Notes: generated from the letters alone by a model not told the origin. 64,000 nt of DNA from Gentiana macrophylla (GCA_026214975.1 CM047810.1:92272316-92336315); one strand, 5' to 3'. Positions 21,919 through 34,547 are shown, counted from the first letter of the stretch. Translations and numbers: made by a program.

Positions 21919-23325
21919 TGTTCGGTAAGTTTTAAATTTATTATTTTACCGGAACACCCCAAGTGCAAGGCACGTTGTAGTGGGTATTACCGGGTCGTCT
22001 AAGGAATCGAATGATGTCGGAAACAAAAATACAGTTAACGTACCGGTGAATTGTCACGATAAATCTAATTAAAATAATAAAGTTCCTACAAATTATATGG
22101 TCCTAAATAATTTCTATTAAACTAATAAAACAAAAGAGATCAAATTAAACCTAAATAAACTATTGAATCAAAAATCCAAATTGCTATGAAAAATTACTGA
22201 CTTTCTTCTTAATGTAACGAGACAGTAGGGTAACAAGGATTCTACCAAACAACCACCACCCAACCAGTTTGTGAGATGAATCAAATTTCTTGGTGTGATC
22301 TAACTTAAATCCAATCAAATTTCTTTAATCATATTTATTTGGTTTCTATTCTCTTTCTCAAGTGAAACAAAATTAACAATAAAAGAACATGATCATGAGT
22401 TCGTTTCCGAATCTCCTACCCAATTAACAATAAACTAATCTCTCGGAATATCATTAACTGTATCGAATGAAGGGTTCTATGTAAATTTAATTCTCATCAA
22501 ATTCAAAACAACAATCGTTTCATCGATTTTTCAATCTAACAAAACATACATTCAAACAATTCAAAACATTCGATAAAGAAAAATAAATTCAAACTCACTA
22601 ATAATGTTTACTGAAAATCTCCTGGTTGTTGTGATGTTGATTCATCCCGTTGTCCTACTGTGAATTGTTTAGCCTTCAATCATCTTCGATCTCCAAAAGA
22701 AAATTGAAAGAAAGAAACTCATGTTTTTGTGTGATGTGGTGCGGCTGCTAGGTAATGATGTGTTGTATTTTTCTGTGTCCTCTTTTCTGCTCGAATGGTG
22801 CTGCTTATATAGGAGTTTCGCCGACATAAGGAAGGATCCAGAAAAACGCGTCGATTTTGCAGCTTCGGGGTTCGGTCAACCGACATAAGACACTCGGTCG
22901 ACCGAATAGCATGGCTCGGTCGACCGAGCCTACCATTTACGCGTTTCCACACTGTTGCTTCGTATATCGTGTTCCCCACTTCGCTCTTTCGATCTGATCT
23001 GATTTATCCTCTCTTCAATGCTCCGATTTTCTTCTTTATTTTGAAATCACTTGATTGAATGAGATAAATCTCTCAATAAATAACATCCCCCTGCATTTCT
23101 TTATTTTCTGGAAAATTGTTGTTACACCAAGTCATCGAATAATAATAAAATGTATAACAAAATAACATTTAACCTCAATATTTCCTCATAATTAAATTAT
23201 AACCCTCAATAACCATTATAGGAATTTAACGGTTAAAAACACGCTTTTCTCATTTATTTTCCTTAAAAATAAGGTAAATTGTTTAGGGATTAAGCCCGAA
23301 AATATAGTAGAATATACCCTAAACA
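21919..23325 (-). repeat. 3' LTR of the Athila-type Gypsy
   Basis: 1407 bp. In plus orientation it starts TGTTCGGTAAG and ends CCCTAAACA. On the minus strand a TATA box (CTATATAAG, about 22804-22812) is present. A cluster of TCGGTCGACCGA palindromes lies at about 22874-22930. Confidence 0.93.
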
Positions 23326-23340
23326 ACTCCCCACACTTAG
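23326..23340 (-). other. Polypurine tract of the Athila-type Gypsy
   Basis: On the minus strand AAGTGTGGGGAGT lies immediately before the 3' LTR, a usual Athila/Tat-type tract. Confidence 0.85.
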
Positions 23341-24765
23341 CTTTTTGTTCGTCCCGAACAAAATAATCAAAACCGCTCATTTGTACATGTAATCCACATA
23401 GATTCTGGCTCACGTAACATGAATCGACAAATATTGCAAGTAATACCAACATAGAGATAGATTCAGTGCATGTGTGAAAAGCCCTTTTCAATCTCCACTA
23501 TTTTTTCGCACAAAAATCCTTCCAAACAATCCTAATGACTTTCCTAGGTATAGGCAGTAACCGTTTCACACAAAGTCCTCCCGTGTACTTATTAGGATGA
23601 TCCCTAATGCATATCATTCAGTTTGATAGTCAGAAGATAACTAAGTTTTCAACCAACTTTACACATTGCCATTTGCTAATTTTTTCTTTAAAGTTCACTT
23701 AATTCCACATGTGTAGCATATGCCCTCATTCCCAGCAATAGGATGTTTCGTGATAACACCCTAGCTGAACTACTATCATCAGGCAGTCGGGAGCTGTGAA
23801 GCCTCATAGTGGTATAGGACGTTTCGTGATAGCGCCCTACCGCACTCAAATCATTGGCAGCTACATCCGACATATATATATAATTCATATTAGCTTGGTA
23901 TTCAAACCTTAAATTATATCCCTCCTATCACATTCAAACCTTCAGATATTCACAGTACACGTTCAGAAGTTAGGTGTTATGTTACTGTTACTATTAAGCA
24001 CAAGTCTCTCTAGGATAAACCACTAGGATAGTGAATGGAAACAGTTCAAAAGTTTTGCTTCAATTTCAAAGGCTTGCGTGAGTGTGAAATGAACACTATC
24101 TCGCATCAGTAAAAGCATGCTATAACTATCGAACAGAAGTCACAGACAATCATCGTCAGGAAACTACAACTAGCGAGCCTTTTGTTTCAATCACATGTTC
24201 ATGATTCACATTTGTCAGTTTTCACTTCGAAAGAAATAAAAAAATTTAAATTTGTTCAGGAAATTCACATTTACTCATTTTTCAGAAGATATAGCATGAT
24301 AACTCCCGATGTAGACACCCCCCCACACTTAAATCACATTATGTCCTCAGAATGTGCAAATAAGAGAAAAGAATACTTAGCTGGTCCCAAAGTGGTTGTC
24401 GGGTTGTAGGTTGGCAGGGGTCAGGCCGTAGCATGGATGAACCGCTGCAACTCGGATCATGAACAGACAACACTAAAAGTGATAAATGGCAAAAACCGCT
24501 CAACAGTATCTGCAACACTCGACATAGCATATAATCTCGGGGCACAAAGGGTATAAGAGTAAACATGTATGCACACAGAAATAGGCAAATAAAGCATTCA
24601 ACAAATAGTCCAAGGATAACCACCACACAAGTAACCAAGGTATTATTCCTAAAAACTACAATGCATCAAAACGGCTAAAAAAAATAAAATCTACCTGAAA
24701 AGACTAGGTTGCCTCCTAGTAGCGTTTGTTTTATGTTATTAGCTTGACATGATCCTCAAAGTCAA
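23341..24765 (-). other. Athila non-coding gap between integrase and PPT
   Basis: Some Athila elements carry an additional env-like frame here. No frame longer than about 100 codons is seen on the minus strand, and none has a recognisable domain. Near 24710 the minus strand reads ACTAGGAGGCAACCTAG, an inverted pair just after the end of pol. Confidence 0.6.
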
Positions 24766-26189
24766 CCCGGGTCGGGCCACTTTGGCTTACTTCCTGCCAC
24801 TTCGTCATCAGAATCTGCATGATGAATAGCGGTGTGGCCACAACAACAAGTCAAATGCGCGACTAAGTTATGGAACTTAGCCTTCCAGACAGCATTGACA
24901 TTCTTCCTCTTCTTGCCTCTTCTTAGATTCAGCCTAGGCATCGTGATTTTAGGGTATTGTCAGAAGGGTCTTCACAGGTAGGGGTAGAAATGTCATCATC
25001 CGAACCAAAGAAGTCGGATGGAATCTCATCACACGTCAGCATCTCAACCGTTTCAATCCCCTTCTGAAAGTACATGACCTCAGGCTTTTCTTTTGGTTGC
25101 CCAAAATACTTTTTCAGCCTTTGACCATTTACCTTGAACGTTTGACCGCCATACCCTTTTAATTCAATTGCGCCACTCGGATTGACATCAAGGATTTCAA
25201 AGGGTCACGACCATCTGGATTTAAGCTTACCAGGAAACAAATGTAACCTGGTATTATCAAACAGAGCCATATCACCTACTTTGAATTCCCGATTTTTATT
25301 TTAGCATCGTGAAGCGCTTTGGTTCTTTCCTTGCTTATCCTGGAATTCTCGTAAGCTTGGAGTCTAAATTCGTCGAGCTCGTTCAATTGCAAAAGCCTCT
25401 TTTCCCCACGAGTTGGCTATCGAAATTCAAAAATTTAATAACCGATAAGCTCTGTGTTCAAGCTCATTTGGTAAATGGCAAGCTTTTCCATAAACCATTT
25501 GAAAGGGAGCGTACCCATGGGAGTCTTATAAGCGAAAGCGGTAAGCCCATAGTCGTCATCCAACTTTAGACTCAATTAGTTCTATTCGAGTTCTTTGTAT
25601 TTTCCAAGATTCTTTTAATACTCCGGTTCTTTGACTTGACTTGACCACTTGTTTGGGGATGGTATGTGTACCGATTTTATGTTTGACACCATATTTTTCA
25701 AGAATCTTATCAAGTGGTGCGTTGCAAAAGTGAGTGCCTACATCATCGATAAGCGCCGAGAGACAAATAAACCTGGTGAAGATATTCTTTTGCAAGAATT
25801 TCTTCACGACTTTATGATCGTTGGTATGAGTGGCAATTGCCTCCACCCATTTGGATACGTGATCTACACAAACAAGGATGTATTTATTAGAGCATGGCGA
25901 TGGAAATGGTCCCATAAAGTCGATGCCCCATACATCTAAGACTTCGCACTCGAGAATGGGCTTAAGTGGCATGTACATTCTATTACTACTCGCCTCCCAA
26001 TCCGGCGGCACTGTCGCAACCTTTGCAAAAGGCTTCGGCATCCTTAAAAAGCGTGGGCGGTAGAAACCGGCGGAGGATTTTTGCAACGGTTTTAGGTGCT
26101 CCGTAGTGACCACCGGTGGGACCACTGTGGCATTCTTCCAAAATACTCCATTGTTCGTGCTTCGGGACACATCGTCTCAAAGAACCCAT
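24766..26189 (-). pseudogene. Athila integrase (broken)
   Basis: Minus strand. The zinc-binding part is near 26000-26189 ([19 protein letters not shown]). The catalytic core starts with [32 protein letters not shown] near 25860-25960 and includes the first Asp. The next Asp is in [10 protein letters not shown] near 25740. The chromo-proximal C-terminal part reads RTKALHDAKIKNREF and GQTFKVNGQRLKKYFG near 25120-25300 in shifted frames. Several frame breaks occur, including near 25560 and 25980. Confidence 0.88.
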
Positions 26190-28102
26190 ATTTACAGACT
26201 TTGAATAGATAGGATCCTCCCAAACGAGATATTTTGAGTCCGTGAAGAATTTCTTTCTCCTCGATACGTCATTTCTTCTAAGTGACCACCGGCTAGATAG
26301 TTAGCGTAATCAAGATACCAAGGCCTAATGACTTCCACCTTCACAAGAATCGCTCAGTAGGAAAATCAATCCCTATTTTTCCTTGGACTTTCGCTTTCCT
26401 CATTTACTAGGCGAGATAAATGATCACCACAACGTTATCGCTACCTTTTTTATCTTTTTTATCTCCGGTCGAATTCTTGTAAAATAAGAATCCACCCGAG
26501 TAATCTCGGTTTCACATCTGTCTTATCCATAAGATAACGTAAAAATTTGCATGGTCGACCCACACCACCACTTTGGACCCTAAAAGATAACCACGAATTT
26601 GTCAATAGCAAAAGCATCGCCAAGAATTCCTTCTCGGTGGTGGCGTAATTGCATTGGTGGGTTCAAAGTGTGGCTAGCATAGTAAATGGGTCTCGAACTC
26701 TTATCGACCCTCGTCCTAGAAGCTGCTCCCCCACTGCGTAGTTAGAAGCATCGCACATCGGCTCAAAGGGCTTAGTCGGTCAGTGCGATTAGGATCGGGC
26801 GCTAATGAGCTTACCCCTTCGGCAATTCGCGCTTCAATACACTTCTCATCAAACGAGAAGTCCACATCGCCCTTAAGAAGATTAGATAAAGGTTTGGCGA
26901 TTATAGAAAAGTCTTGAATGAATAAATGCAGCAGAAACCAACATGGCCGAGAAAACCTCGTACCTCCTTCACAGTCTTAGGGTACGACATCTTTTCAATG
27001 GCTTCTACCTTAGCCTTATCTACCTGAATTCCATTGCTGGACACCTTGTGTCCAAGGACAATTCCCTCATCAAAATAGCACTTTTCCCAATTTAGAACTA
27101 GGTTCTTCTCAACGCATCGTTGAAGTACCATATCTAGGTTTTCCAAAATCTCTTCAAAACTGTCGCCATAGACTGAGAAATCATCCATGAAGACTTCCAT
27201 ACACTTCTCTACTAGTCCATAAAAAATAGCCAGCATACATCGTTGAAATGTAGCTGGTGCATTACACAAACCGAAAGGCATTCTGTGGAACGCAAAAGTG
27301 CCCGATGGACAGGTAAAAGTTGTCTTCTCTTGGTCATTAGGGTAGATGGCTATCTGGTAATAACCAGAATATCCATCGAGGAAACAATAAAACTTATGAC
27401 CGCTCGGTCTTTCTAGAAGTTGGTCAATGAAGGCGGGAAATGATCCTTAGCGGTGACTTCATTTAACTGCGATAATCAATGCAAACTCTATAGCTTGATC
27501 ACAAGGCGTAAGGCAACTTCCTCCCCTTTTTCGTTCTTTTCCACAGTAATGCCTCCCTTCTTTGGCACAACTTGAGTAGGGCTGACCCACTCACTATCGG
27601 CGATGGCATAGATAATACCTATATCGAGCCACTTGATTATCTCCTTCTTGACAACCTCCTGCATGTGCGGATTTAGCCTTCGCTGAGGTTGTCTAACCTT
27701 TTTCGCCCCCTCCTCCGTTCGGGATTTATGCATGCAAACGTCGGGGCTGATACCTCGGATATCACCCACTTGCCATCCGAACGCAAGGATGTTTTTCACA
27801 AGCACTTTTCTCAGTAGTGCTTCTTGTTCGGCTTCGAGTTTAGAAGAGATGATTAAAGGCAGTTTATCATCATCCTTAAGAAAAATATACTTAAGGTGTT
27901 GAGGAAGAGGTTTAAGCTCCAAATCAGTGGGTGGTTTCTCAATACTAGATTGGAAAGGACCGCCTTTTTCCTCAGTGGTCAAATGAGCTTGAAGGGGTTG
28001 ACTGAAAAACAACTCCCGAGGTGTAACCCCAGAAAGATAATCGATTAGATCATCCATAGGGATTTTTTTTGTCAACACCTGCTTTCTCTTTTTCATGGTC
28101 AA
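26190..28102 (-). pseudogene. Athila reverse transcriptase and RNase H (broken)
   Basis: Minus strand. The N-terminal RT region is at 27488-28102 (LNPHMQEVVKKEIIKWLDIGIIYAI and a VPKKGGITV motif). The palm with MPFGLCNAPATFQRCM and the catalytic FMDD is at 26901-27281, followed by WEKCYFDEGIVLGHKVSSNGI. RNase H is seen only as fragments in shifted frames between 26250 and 26880 (for example VVVWVDHANFYVILWI). The 27290-27490 segment joins the two RT blocks out of frame. Confidence 0.9.
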
Positions 28103-28518
28103 TCATTCTTCTTAACTCTTCTTCTTCTAGCTCAGCAGCTAGCTTTTCCTAATCGTCGATTTCCCAGTGGGTAGTCTCTCTCAAAAAATCGACTTCGTCC
28201 CAACTACCCATCAGGACTTCTTCTTGAACAGGATCAAAATCTGCCTGCTGCAGCTCTTTGAAATCATCCTCGTTCATCATTGTGAAGTTCCATGCCATCT
28301 GTTCACTGGCATGCTCAAGCTGAGCAAATTGTGGAGATAACTCGTCAGTGACTACGGCCTGTGATGAATCAGAAGATGGCTCACAATCATCTCTTTCTTT
28401 ATGATTTATAGCATTAAAGGCACCTATCTCTATTGGCTCTTCTTCAGATTCAGGGTGGTCATCTTCTTCATCATCATAAATCGCTTCGATGAACGAGATC
28501 TATTCCACTAGGGTTTCC

Positions 28519-28917
28519 TCAGCGCTTCCCCCGCGTAAAGGTGATAGATGTATCATCGAATCTCATTGTGACCTGACCCTTGTAAAAATCAATAAGGGCT
28601 GCAGAGGCATCCAAAAAGGATCGGCCTAGAATTAAGGGCATTTCTTTATCAGGTGGGTAATCCAAAATAATCCAGTCGGTTGGAAAAGCTAAGTGTTTAA
28701 CATAAACAAGAACATTGTTAACACAACCGGCTGCAGTTCGGCTAGATCGGTCCACCATTTGAAGAGAAATTGGGCGTTCCCTCATCCTTTTATCTAAACC
28801 GAGCTTTATACAAATGTTTAATGGCATCACGTTTACAGAAGCCCCTGAATCACATAAGGCGTTATGGAACATGCAACCTTCAATCTCACGGGGAGATTGA
28901 AAGTAATCCGAGGTCAC
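28519..28917 (-). pseudogene. Athila aspartic protease
   Basis: The open 132-residue block contains the active-site motif ALCDSGASVNVMPLNICIKLGL, followed by PLILGRSFLDASAALIDFYKGQVTMRF, the conserved flap/C-terminal part of a retropepsin. It would cleave the Gag-Pol polyprotein. The block is intact, but its fusion to gag upstream and RT downstream (28103-28518, frame-broken, acidic) is lost. Confidence 0.9.
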
Positions 28918-31084
28918 CTCGCTTTGTTAGAATTTTCGGTGAAACCATTGAACATTCTTCTTTCAAAACCTCATCCGCCATCCCCTTGAGCTTCTTCTTG
29001 CTCCCACAAGCTTCTTTGATATACTTAGAGCACTTAGGCATTTGGTCAAGTACTCTGCGGAGGTATACTTACTTTTGTGTCTCTAAGTATTTTTCTAACT
29101 CCTCGTGATTGTTTGTCATTACCAAGGACACTTTCTTTTTTCCTTGGCGGATAAGGAAGGTTTTTCTTTTCTCAAAGTATCATTGTTCACGGTTTGATTC
29201 TTTATAGCTTCATCTTCCTTATCCTTCCACCTAACAAACTTTCCATCCTTCTTTTTCGTCAGGGGTTCAGCCATCTGACCCTTCCTCACAGCTACATCAG
29301 AATTAATTTCATCATCCGAAGAACCCTCGTCATTCATCTCATCCTCACTATCGTTTTCTTACGGTTTTGAATTGATTTTTCCTCTCCGAACTCATGGCGT
29401 CGGGAGGGGTTACTCGTTTCCCGAGCCCTTTTCGGCTCCAACTTTCTTCCCGCTCCGCAGGGTAACTTCATTCACTTCCTCATCTCCATAGTTCCATTGT
29501 GTAGTGATGTCAGAGCAAGCATTGACATCCCCTTTTGGATTTCTTTAAGTGTAGCTTGGAAGTTTACCGTGAGGTCGACTCGCTTGTTGGTCTGCTATTT
29601 GGCCAACTTGTCTTTCAATGGTCTTGACACTAGTGGCCAGAGTTTTCACCATGTCAACTAATTCATCAAATTTCTTTTGAGAAACATAAGTGGTTTGTTG
29701 GTTTTGGTTTTGAATCCAACCACTTTGAGTTCTTTGAAAATTCGTATTGAAAGATTGATTTGCACTCCCAGGAAGTGATCCTGTTGGTGCATTCTTTTGA
29801 TTATAGTTGCGTTGAAACTCTGAATAATTCCGGTTTTGGTTGAAGTTTTGTTGACGAATTTTGATTAAAATTTGAAAGTTTTGATTCGGTTTTCCATTAA
29901 ATTCACTTCTTCTCCCATTTCTTTGCCGGCCTGCATTCCAAAGAAATTCATATCCGCTTGCCCTCCTTGTTTGCTTCATTTGTAAGTTAGCTAGCTCTTT
30001 GGTTTAACATCTCCACTTGAGCAACTAACATCTTTGTTTGAGGTGCTTGCGGACCGATTTCTTCTTGTCCTCACTAACATGGGTCTTCTTTGAAGTTGAC
30101 CACATGTTATTTTTATAATGGTCTCTGCTACCTATATAGGCGCGTCGTCCCCTCCTCCTAGAAAAGATCCATGAGCAGTAGAATCGAGGTAATCTCTATT
30201 GGGTTGAGAGACACCCCGGTAGAATAGTTATAAAAGCTCATGACGGTTGTACCCATGATTAGGGCACTTTCTCATTAACAGGTTTAACCTTTCTCAGGCC
30301 TTTCCCACACTTTCATCTTCCAATTGCTCAAAAGTGGCGATTTCTCTTTTCCGGTCCATGATTGTCCCAGGTGAAACGAATTTTAGAGCAAAGGCTCTTT
30401 TGACATCACCCAAGTATGAAGGGAGTGATGGGGTAAAGACTTGAACCAACGGTTTGCTTCACCTTTAAAGCGAACGGAAAAGTTTCAATTTAACGACCTC
30501 GGAAGGAACACCAGGGTAATGATCGCTTCACAAATTTGAACAAGCGTCGACAAGAAGTCATGCGGATCTTCTTGGCGATACCATGGAATGAACTATTTTG
30601 ACCCGGCCGACTACTCCATTCTTTAGATCGAAATTCATTCTTCCCATCTCCGGAGGTCGAATTGGTCTATGCCCTCCAAGAAATCCCGATCAAGATAAGA
30701 GCGTAAGGGTCTTGCTCAGCGACTACTGGGGTTGTTCTTTGTTGGATATTTTGATTCACCGGAATCGATAATTCTGATGTTGGTTCGGTTGAAATTGTTG
30801 GTTCATCCAGGCTTGCTGATTTTGTTGGTTCTGCAGCATTTGCATTAGGAGCATATTCAATTGAGCTTGCGGATCACCACCGAAAGGATTTTGGTTATTG
30901 TTATTATTCCCTTGGTCGTCCGGGTTGGAATTGCTAGAGGATTAAATCGCTCATATTGTCGTAACCTTGAAATAATCTTCTTTTGACAATGTCCCGCCAG
31001 GTTCAGAGCAGTATAACAAAGGTCCTTTTTTGCGCCTGGTTTGCGTAAACCAAGAGAGCAAAACAGAAAAGTCAACACAGACAA
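28918..31084 (-). pseudogene. Athila gag (broken)
   Basis: Minus strand. Gag N-terminal pieces are near 30850-31000 (a Gln/Asn-rich NPFGGDPQAQL part). Core pieces at 30300-30700 are only readable in changing frames. The C-terminal Gln/Asn-rich part at 29545-29979 ends with FDELVDMVKTLATSVKTIERQVGQIADQQ, a coiled coil typical of Athila gag. Basic and acidic linker blocks at 29119-29337 lead to the protease. Confidence 0.8.
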
Positions 31085-31210
31085 TAGGTCAGGTTGACGA
31101 GAGATTTTACACTAACCGAGGTTTTTTTTTTTTTTAAATTTAGAAAAGATATAGAAACAAAAACAAGAAAAGAAACCTACCTACGAAGAATTTAAAACAT
31201 GAAAAACACT

Positions 31211-32626
31211 AAGACGGTAAGTTTTAAATTTATTATTTTACCGGAACACCCCAAGTGCAAGGCACGTTGTAGTGGGTATTACCGGGTCGTCCAAGGAATC
31301 GAATGATGTCGGAAACAAAAATACAGTTAACGTACCGGTAAATTGTCACGATAAATCTAATTAAAATAATAAAGTTCCTACAAATTCTATGGTCCTAAAT
31401 AATTTCTATTAAACTAATAAAACAAAAGAGATCAAATTAAACCTAAATAAACTATTGAATCAAAAATCCAAATTGCTATGAAAAATTAATGACTTTCTTC
31501 TTAATGTAACGAGACAAGTAGGGCAACAAGGATTCTACCAAACAACCACCACCCAACCGAGTTTGTGAGATGAATCAAATTTCTTGGTGTGATCTAACTT
31601 AAATCCAATCAAATTTCTTTAATCAAATTTATTTGGTTTTATTCCCTTTCTCAAGTGAAACAAAATTAACAATAAAAGAACATGATCATGAGTTCGTTTC
31701 GAATCTCCTACCCAATTAACAATAAACTAATCTCTCGGAATATCATTATCAGATCGAATGAAGGGTTCTATGTAAATTTAATTCTCATCAAATTCAAAAC
31801 AACAATCGTTTCATCGATTTTTCAATCTAACAAAACATACATTCAAACAATTCAAAACATTCGATAAAGAAAAATAAATTCAAACTCACTAATAATGTTT
31901 ACTAAAAATCTCCTGGTTGTGGTGATGTTGTAATGGCTTCATCACGTTGTCCTACTGTGAATTGCTTAGCCTTCAATCATCTTCGATCTCCAAAAGAAAA
32001 TTGAAAGAAAGAAACTCATGTTTTTGTGTGATGATGTAGTGCGCTGCTAGGTAATGATGTGTTGTATTTTTTCGTGTCCTCTTTTCTCGCTTTCGAATGG
32101 TCTTTGCTTATATAGGAGTTTCGCCGACATAAGGAAGGATCCAGAAAAACGCGTCGATTTTGCAGCTTTGGGGTTCGGTCGACCGACATAAGACACTCGG
32201 TCGACCGAATGCATGGCCCGATCGACCGAGCCTACCATTTACGCGTTTCCACACCTTTGTTAGCCAGATACCGTGTTCCCCACTTCGCTCTTTTCGATCG
32301 ATCGATTTATCCTCTCTTCAATGCTCCGATTTTCTTCTTTATTTTGAAATCACTTGATTGAATGAGATAAATCTCTCAATAAATAACATCCCCTGCATTT
32401 CTTTATTTTCGCAAAATTGTTGTTACACCAAGTCATCGAATAATAATAAAATGTATAACAAAATAACATTTAACCTCAATATTTCCTCATAATTAAATTA
32501 TAACCCTCAATAACCATTATAGGAATTTAACGGTTAAAAACACGCTTTTCTCATTTATTTCCCTTAAAAATAAGATAAATTGTTTAGGGATTAAGCCCGA
32601 AAATATAGTAAAATATACCCTAAACA
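31211..32626 (-). repeat. 5' LTR of the Athila-type Gypsy
   Basis: About 1416 bp, nearly identical to 21919-23325. It has a TATA box on the minus strand at about 32107-32115 and SalI-type palindromes at 32176-32230. The inner end reads AAGACGGTAAG where the other LTR has TGTTCGGTAAG. No canonical Athila primer site is seen next to it (31100-31210). Confidence 0.93.
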
Positions 32627-32631
32627 CCTCA

Positions 32632-34110
32632 CAATTGGATGCTTGTGGCCTACGTTTTTTTATTTTTTTATTTTTATTTTTTATTAGTATGTTCAGTTAC
32701 TGTTTTATTTTTGAAATTCAATTTTGATCTTTTATGAGGTGTTAACCAAGGATTTAACTATCAACATGTGTGTATATAACACCCCAGTCTACTCTAGTAA
32801 ATATTATATAAAATCAATCTATAATCCCATTTAGATGATTGATGACTTATCATTGTTTGAGTTAAGGTTATTGTGTAAATTGATGTATTTATATAAGCAC
32901 GTACGAACATAATCGAACGTTCGTGAACCAAGCTCGTGTTCGTTCGTTAAGAGAACGAGCCTACAATCATGTTCGAGTTCAATTCGTTTGAGTTCGGCTC
33001 GTTAAGTTAAACGAACAAACGATCACGAGCACTAACGAGCCGAACACGAGTTTGTTCACGAATGACTATGTTCGTTAACAGTTCTACCGGGTGGTGGCGT
33101 TGTCCAGCCTTGATCGGCCTCTGTTGTCCTTTTCCGGCGTTCCGCGCTAGTCCGGTTTAATAAAACTTTCATCATGTTCGGGGCTTTAAGCAGGAAATAA
33201 AATAAAATAAAATAAAAAATAAATCATCATGTTTCCCGGAAAAAAAAAAAAAAAAAAAAAAGGGCAGGAGCCTGTCAGTAAGGCCGTCTATAGCTAGCAC
33301 AACATCGTCACTTGCTGCGAAGATTTTTCTCGTCTCTTCAATTCAAATATTGTCTGATATCCACATCCTTCTTACTGCTCTGAATCATTAAAAAAAAAAC
33401 AACTCAAATTAACACCAAAGATACGAGCTTTCCAAGATTTGATTCCTCTAAGGCCGCGGCGGAAAGTATTGGTGATAAACTCTTTTTGAAAGAATTGCTC
33501 AGCGATTCAAGCTCTCAAGTTTCCATTAGTGACCTGGGCTTGCTTGATTGATTACCAAATAGCCCCAGGGCTGTGGAACAAAGGATTATCCCGGGCCTAC
33601 ACCGAAGTATTGACAGTGATTTTAAAATCTCGCAGAATGGGATACGATGAGATAGAATGCAAAGATCCAGTTCGTATTATTAGTTTCGACACAAGTTACT
33701 CATATTCAACGATTTAACCATAAGTTACTCAATGATATTCAATGAATCGGTTGATTGAAATCACAGGATGCATAGATATTACTGTTTTGGATCATTCTAT
33801 TAATCGTTATGTTATATAATATTAACAATTTTTTTGATTTTTTTTTAATTAGTTAAATTTGAGTTGTTATTGCTACTTGCTCTATGATAAATCATTGATA
33901 TAGCGGGAATCATTTACTACTAGTCCAAGGTAAGAACATTGATTATATGGCTGAATTTTCTCCAATTTCCATAATTTGTCCGGCATGAGAGATGGCCATT
34001 TTCGTTCCTTTTTTTTTTTATATAAAAAAGAGTTTCCATTCTACAACTGTCTTCTTTATTTGATTCGAAAGCCCGCCTAGCTTCAGGTAAGGGATTTTTG
34101 ACTTTTGAGT
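32632..34110. other. Intergenic, repeat-rich; no gene recognised
   Basis: Contains a TTCG/GAGC-rich repeat at about 32895-33085 like that at 18640, an A22 tract at 33240-33262, and moderately GC-rich sequence at 33090-33150 and 33420-33620 with an open frame of only 62 codons (33529-33717) that I do not recognise. Parts may be exons of the locus interrupted by Athila, but no protein family supports this. Confidence 0.4.
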
Positions 34111-34140
34111 CCCCTTCGACAGGCGGATCCGTGATTGGTG

Positions 34141-34177
<37 letters not shown>

Positions 34178-34419
34178 TGTGTGGTGATAATGCTGATAAG
34201 GGGTTGAGGGGAGGATGGTGGCTGATGGAGAGTTATGAATTTAAGGTTAAAAACGAGGGAGGGGTTTGGATCCCCTTCGACAGGCGGATCCGTGATTGGT
34301 GGGGTTTTTTTTTTTTTTTTTTTTTTTTTGGTGTGGTGATAATGCTGATAAGGGGTTGAGGGGAGGATGGTGGCTGATGGAGAGTTATGAATTTAAGGTT
34401 AAAAACGAGGGAGGGGTTT
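34111..34419. repeat. 161-bp tandem duplication with long T tracts
   Basis: Two direct copies, 34111-34271 and 34272-34419, start with CCCCTTCGACAGGCGGATCC, then a T tract (about 36 and 26 T), then a GGTGATAATGCTGATAAGGG block. Apart from T-tract length they are almost identical. The second copy is cut at its end by the Copia insertion at 34420, whose target GGTTT belongs to the copy's terminal GAGGGGTTTGGAT. Confidence 0.93.
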
Positions 34420-34547
34420 TGATAGATAATATTGAATAACAAACTAGTTGTCATTAAGGAATAATGTGTGTACAATCGGTTTATATAGAATGAAAACAAA
34501 GGCTATAATAGGAAAATACTAAATAATATACATAATATAATCTAATA
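34420..34547 (-). repeat. 3' LTR (128 bp) of the short-LTR Copia
   Basis: In plus orientation TGATAGATAATATTG to ATAATCTAATA. A TATA motif (TATATAAA on the minus strand) lies near 34483. Confidence 0.93.

Larger units (their letters stand above)
21919..32626 (-). mobile_element. Athila-type Ty3/Gypsy retrotransposon
   Basis: A 10.7-kb element on the minus strand with LTRs at 21919-23325 and 31211-32626 and the target duplication CCTCA at 21914-21918 and 32627-32631. The order on the minus strand is LTR, gag, protease, RT, RNase H, integrase, a gap, PPT, LTR. RT before integrase defines Gypsy. The Athila lineage is indicated by VEKCMEVFMDDFSVYGDSFEE in RT and by CDSGASVNVMP in the protease. 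All frames are broken. Confidence 0.95.

Noticed and set aside
22719..22979. 86-codon minus-strand frame
   Set aside because: Lies inside the Athila LTR and spans its TATA region; the same place in the other LTR reads differently.
34233..34499. Frame with a run of lysines
   Set aside because: Produced by reading the T tract in the tandem duplication; not coding.
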